Origin: Oscillospiraceae bacterium
Lineage (GTDB): Bacteria > Bacillota > Clostridia > Oscillospirales > Oscillospiraceae
DNA length: 6,418 nucleotides
Assembly (NCBI GenBank): GCA_017558545.1
Contig: JAFYUG010000089.1
Coordinates: forward strand, 1-6,418
Reading direction: 5' to 3'
Of this stretch, positions 5,689-6,418 are shown one piece after another (position 1 is the stretch's first letter; each line of letters opens with the position of its first letter). Below the pieces are notes generated by a model. It searched no databases. It saw only the letters and a list, made by a program, of their open reading frames with translations, and was not told the origin of the DNA. Both the position numbers and the translations under genes were made by a program.

Positions 5689-5714
5689 GTAGGGCGGGGT
5701 GCCCACACCCCGCC
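5689..5714 (+). repeat. REP hairpin copy 1 (GTAG type)
   Basis: GTAG (5689-5692), then stem GGCGGGGTG (5693-5701), loop CCCA, stem CACCCCGCC (5706-5714): nine perfect base pairs. A GTAG tetranucleotide 5' to an imperfect or perfect palindrome is the known layout of REP sequences handled by RAYT proteins. It starts 14 bases after the hisS stop and ends five bases before the RAYT ribosome site. Confidence 0.85.
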
Positions 5715-5719
5715 GCATG

Positions 5720-5725
5720 AAGGAG
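5720..5725 (+). promoter_or_regulatory. Ribosome site that decides the RAYT start
   Basis: AAGGAG, eight bases before TTG at 5734. The nearby ATGs at 5717 and 5726 are in other frames, so TTG is the best supported start. Confidence 0.75.
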
Positions 5726-5733
5726 ATGATTTC

Positions 5734-6243
5734 TTGCAACGCCCCATTCGCAAACATCCCCGATTGAAGGATTATGATTACAGCCAAGACGGCGCATATT
5801 TTGTAACAGTATGCACCAAAAACCGTGCGCAGATTTTATCGTCCATCGTAGGGCGGGGTGCCCACACCCCGCCGCCGGTGGAACTTTCCAACATTGGAAA
5901 ATCCTTGGATAGATATATCAGTAACATAGAAAATGTCTACAGCAACATCTTTGTAGATGCCTATGTTATAATGCCTAACCATTTTCACATTTTGATTCGA
6001 ATTGGAAATGACAATGCAAATAACGGCGGGGTGTGGGCACCCCGCCCTACAGACAAGCGCACCGCGGTACAAACCGTATTGCGTAGTCTAAAAACCATGG
6101 TCACCAAGGAAACCGGAATGAAAGACCTCTGGCAGACCTCTTTTTATGACCATGTAATCCGCAGCGAGCAAGATTATCTTGCCTGTTGGCAATACATCGA
6201 CGATAACCCTGCAAAATGGACGGAAGATAAATATTTTGTCTGA
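5734..6243 (+). CDS. REP-associated tyrosine transposase (RAYT, Y1/HUH family)
   Basis: A 169-residue single-domain protein of the IS200/IS605-like Y1 transposase superfamily. Relatives bind REP hairpins next to GTAG/GGAG and cut and rejoin single-stranded DNA. Visible features: DYDYSQDGAYFVTVCTKNR (13-31), the typical first strand; HUH motif MPNHFHILI (80-88, His83 and His85, metal binding); WQTSFYDHVIRSEQDY (133-148) with Tyr138 the likely nucleophile; and YIDDNPAKW (154-162), the usual C-terminal signature. The length is normal and the frame intact. The TTG start is supported by AAGGAG eight bases upstream. Two REP copies are embedded in the frame: 5848-5873 encodes a Gly/Pro-rich stretch (GRGAHTPP, 40-47) and 6025-6050 encodes GGVWAPRP (98-105). 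Both fall where family members vary in sequence. No terminal inverted repeats or target duplication are seen, as expected for RAYTs, which are usually single-copy. Confidence 0.92.
   Translation: MQRPIRKHPRLKDYDYSQDGAYFVTVCTKNRAQILSSIVGRGAHTPPPVELSNIGKSLDRYISNIENVYSNIFVDAYVIMPNHFHILIRIGNDNANNGGVWAPRPTDKRTAVQTVLRSLKTMVTKETGMKDLWQTSFYDHVIRSEQDYLACWQYIDDNPAKWTEDKYFV
5848..5873 (+). repeat. REP hairpin copy 2, inside the RAYT gene
   Basis: The same 26 bases as copy 1: GTAG at 5848-5851, stem 5852-5860, loop CCCA, stem 5865-5873. Identity with copy 1 extends one base to the left and two to the right. It is read through in frame by the transposase gene. Confidence 0.88.
6025..6050 (-). repeat. REP hairpin copy 3, inside the RAYT gene, inverted
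   Basis: Exact reverse complement of copies 1 and 2: stem GGCGGGGTG (6025-6033), loop TGGG, stem CACCCCGCC (6038-6046), then CTAC (6047-6050), the complement of GTAG. With copy 2 it forms a head-to-head inverted pair separated by 151 bases, like the paired REPs of BIME structures. Confidence 0.88.
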
Positions 6244-6254
6244 GGCACTTTGCG

Positions 6255-6267
6255 GCGGGCCGCCCGC
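6255..6267. other. Small GC-rich palindrome after the RAYT stop
   Basis: GCGGGC, one base, GCCCGC: six base pairs, twelve bases after the RAYT stop. There is no T-run, so it is not a standard intrinsic terminator. It has no GTAG flank and could be a decayed repeat or chance. Confidence 0.35.
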
Positions 6268-6300
6268 TCCCCATGGGCTTTGGCGCAATACATTCCAAAC

Positions 6301-6352
6301 CCCTCAGTCAAAAATCTTCGATTTTTGACAGCTCCCTTTACACAAGGGAGCC
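6301..6352 (+). repeat. Double-hairpin repeat unit D
   Basis: CCCTCA leader, hairpin GTCAAAAATC-TTC-GATTTTTGAC (6307-6329), then A and hairpin GCTCCCTT-TACAC-AAGGGAGC (6331-6351). The same leader and second hairpin recur in unit E with a different first hairpin. No gene is seen in 6244-6418. Confidence 0.8.
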
Positions 6353-6368
6353 AAAGCGGTATGTCAAT

Positions 6369-6409
6369 CCCTCAGTCTGCCCTGCGGGCAGACAGCTCCC
6401 TTTACACAA
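6369..6409 (+). repeat. Double-hairpin repeat unit E, second hairpin broken
   Basis: CCCTCA leader, hairpin GTCTGCCC-TGC-GGGCAGAC (6375-6393), then AGCTCCCTTTACACAA identical to unit D up to 6409. After that the sequence reads AGAAGATGA rather than GGGAGCC, so the right arm of the second hairpin is missing or replaced. The window ends nine bases later, so what follows is unknown. Confidence 0.72.
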
Positions 6410-6418
6410 AGAAGATGA

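Noticed and set aside
4010..5797. Long open frame on the minus strand (about 595 codons) opposite hisS
   Set aside because: Mirror of hisS; it also runs through element 2 and REP 1 and shows no family signature.
5689..6050. The local RAYT as the enzyme that spreads the heptamer elements
   Set aside because: The heptamer elements contain no GTAG-hairpin REP and share no sequence with the three REPs, so nothing links them directly.

Overview
All genes lie on the + strand. The window looks like chromosome from a Gram-positive, Clostridia-type bacterium (Bacillota), most likely an uncultured gut member of the Oscillospirales/Ruminococcaceae. This rests on a mreC-mreD-PBP2 cell-elongation cluster, GAAAGGA-type ribosome sites, a T-box leader upstream of an aminoacyl-tRNA synthetase, and families of short double-hairpin repeats that I associate with that group. 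The taxonomic call is inference from gene content and style; no species can be named.

Layout. Positions 1-159 hold the last 52 codons of mreC. Positions 160-410 hold a highly structured repeat (element 1). mreD is at 411-938. A 252-base gap (939-1190) holds three double-hairpin repeat units. The class B transpeptidase PBP2 (mrdA) is at 1191-3302. A short gap with a candidate promoter leads to a methylglyoxal-synthase-family gene at 3412-3810. A T-box leader with its terminator runs from about 3848 to 4053. A second copy of the structured repeat (element 2) is at 4078-4272. hisS is at 4316-5674. A REP-associated tyrosine transposase (RAYT) gene is at 5734-6243, with one REP hairpin in front of it and two inside its own reading frame. 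The window ends in two further double-hairpin repeats (6301-6418).

How the genes work together. MreC, MreD and PBP2 are parts of the lateral-wall (elongasome) machinery and are probably co-transcribed. The mgsA-like gene appears to have its own promoter. hisS is preceded by a T-box whose specifier codon (GAT) and tRNA-acceptor-binding bulge (TGGC) both fit tRNA-Asp rather than tRNA-His, which would make sense if hisS belongs to a hisS-aspS transcription unit extending beyond this window.

Most unusual content. (1) Two ~200-base elements, each with nine small hairpins joined by four ATATCGC heptamers on the left and four GCGATAT heptamers on the right. The whole can fold into a ladder of stacked four-way junctions, and the two copies differ by compensatory base-pair changes. 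(2) The mgsA-like protein has Ser in place of the catalytic Asp and lacks the usual HxPD-type segment. (3) The RAYT gene carries two exact, oppositely oriented copies of its likely REP substrate inside its coding sequence, without loss of frame.
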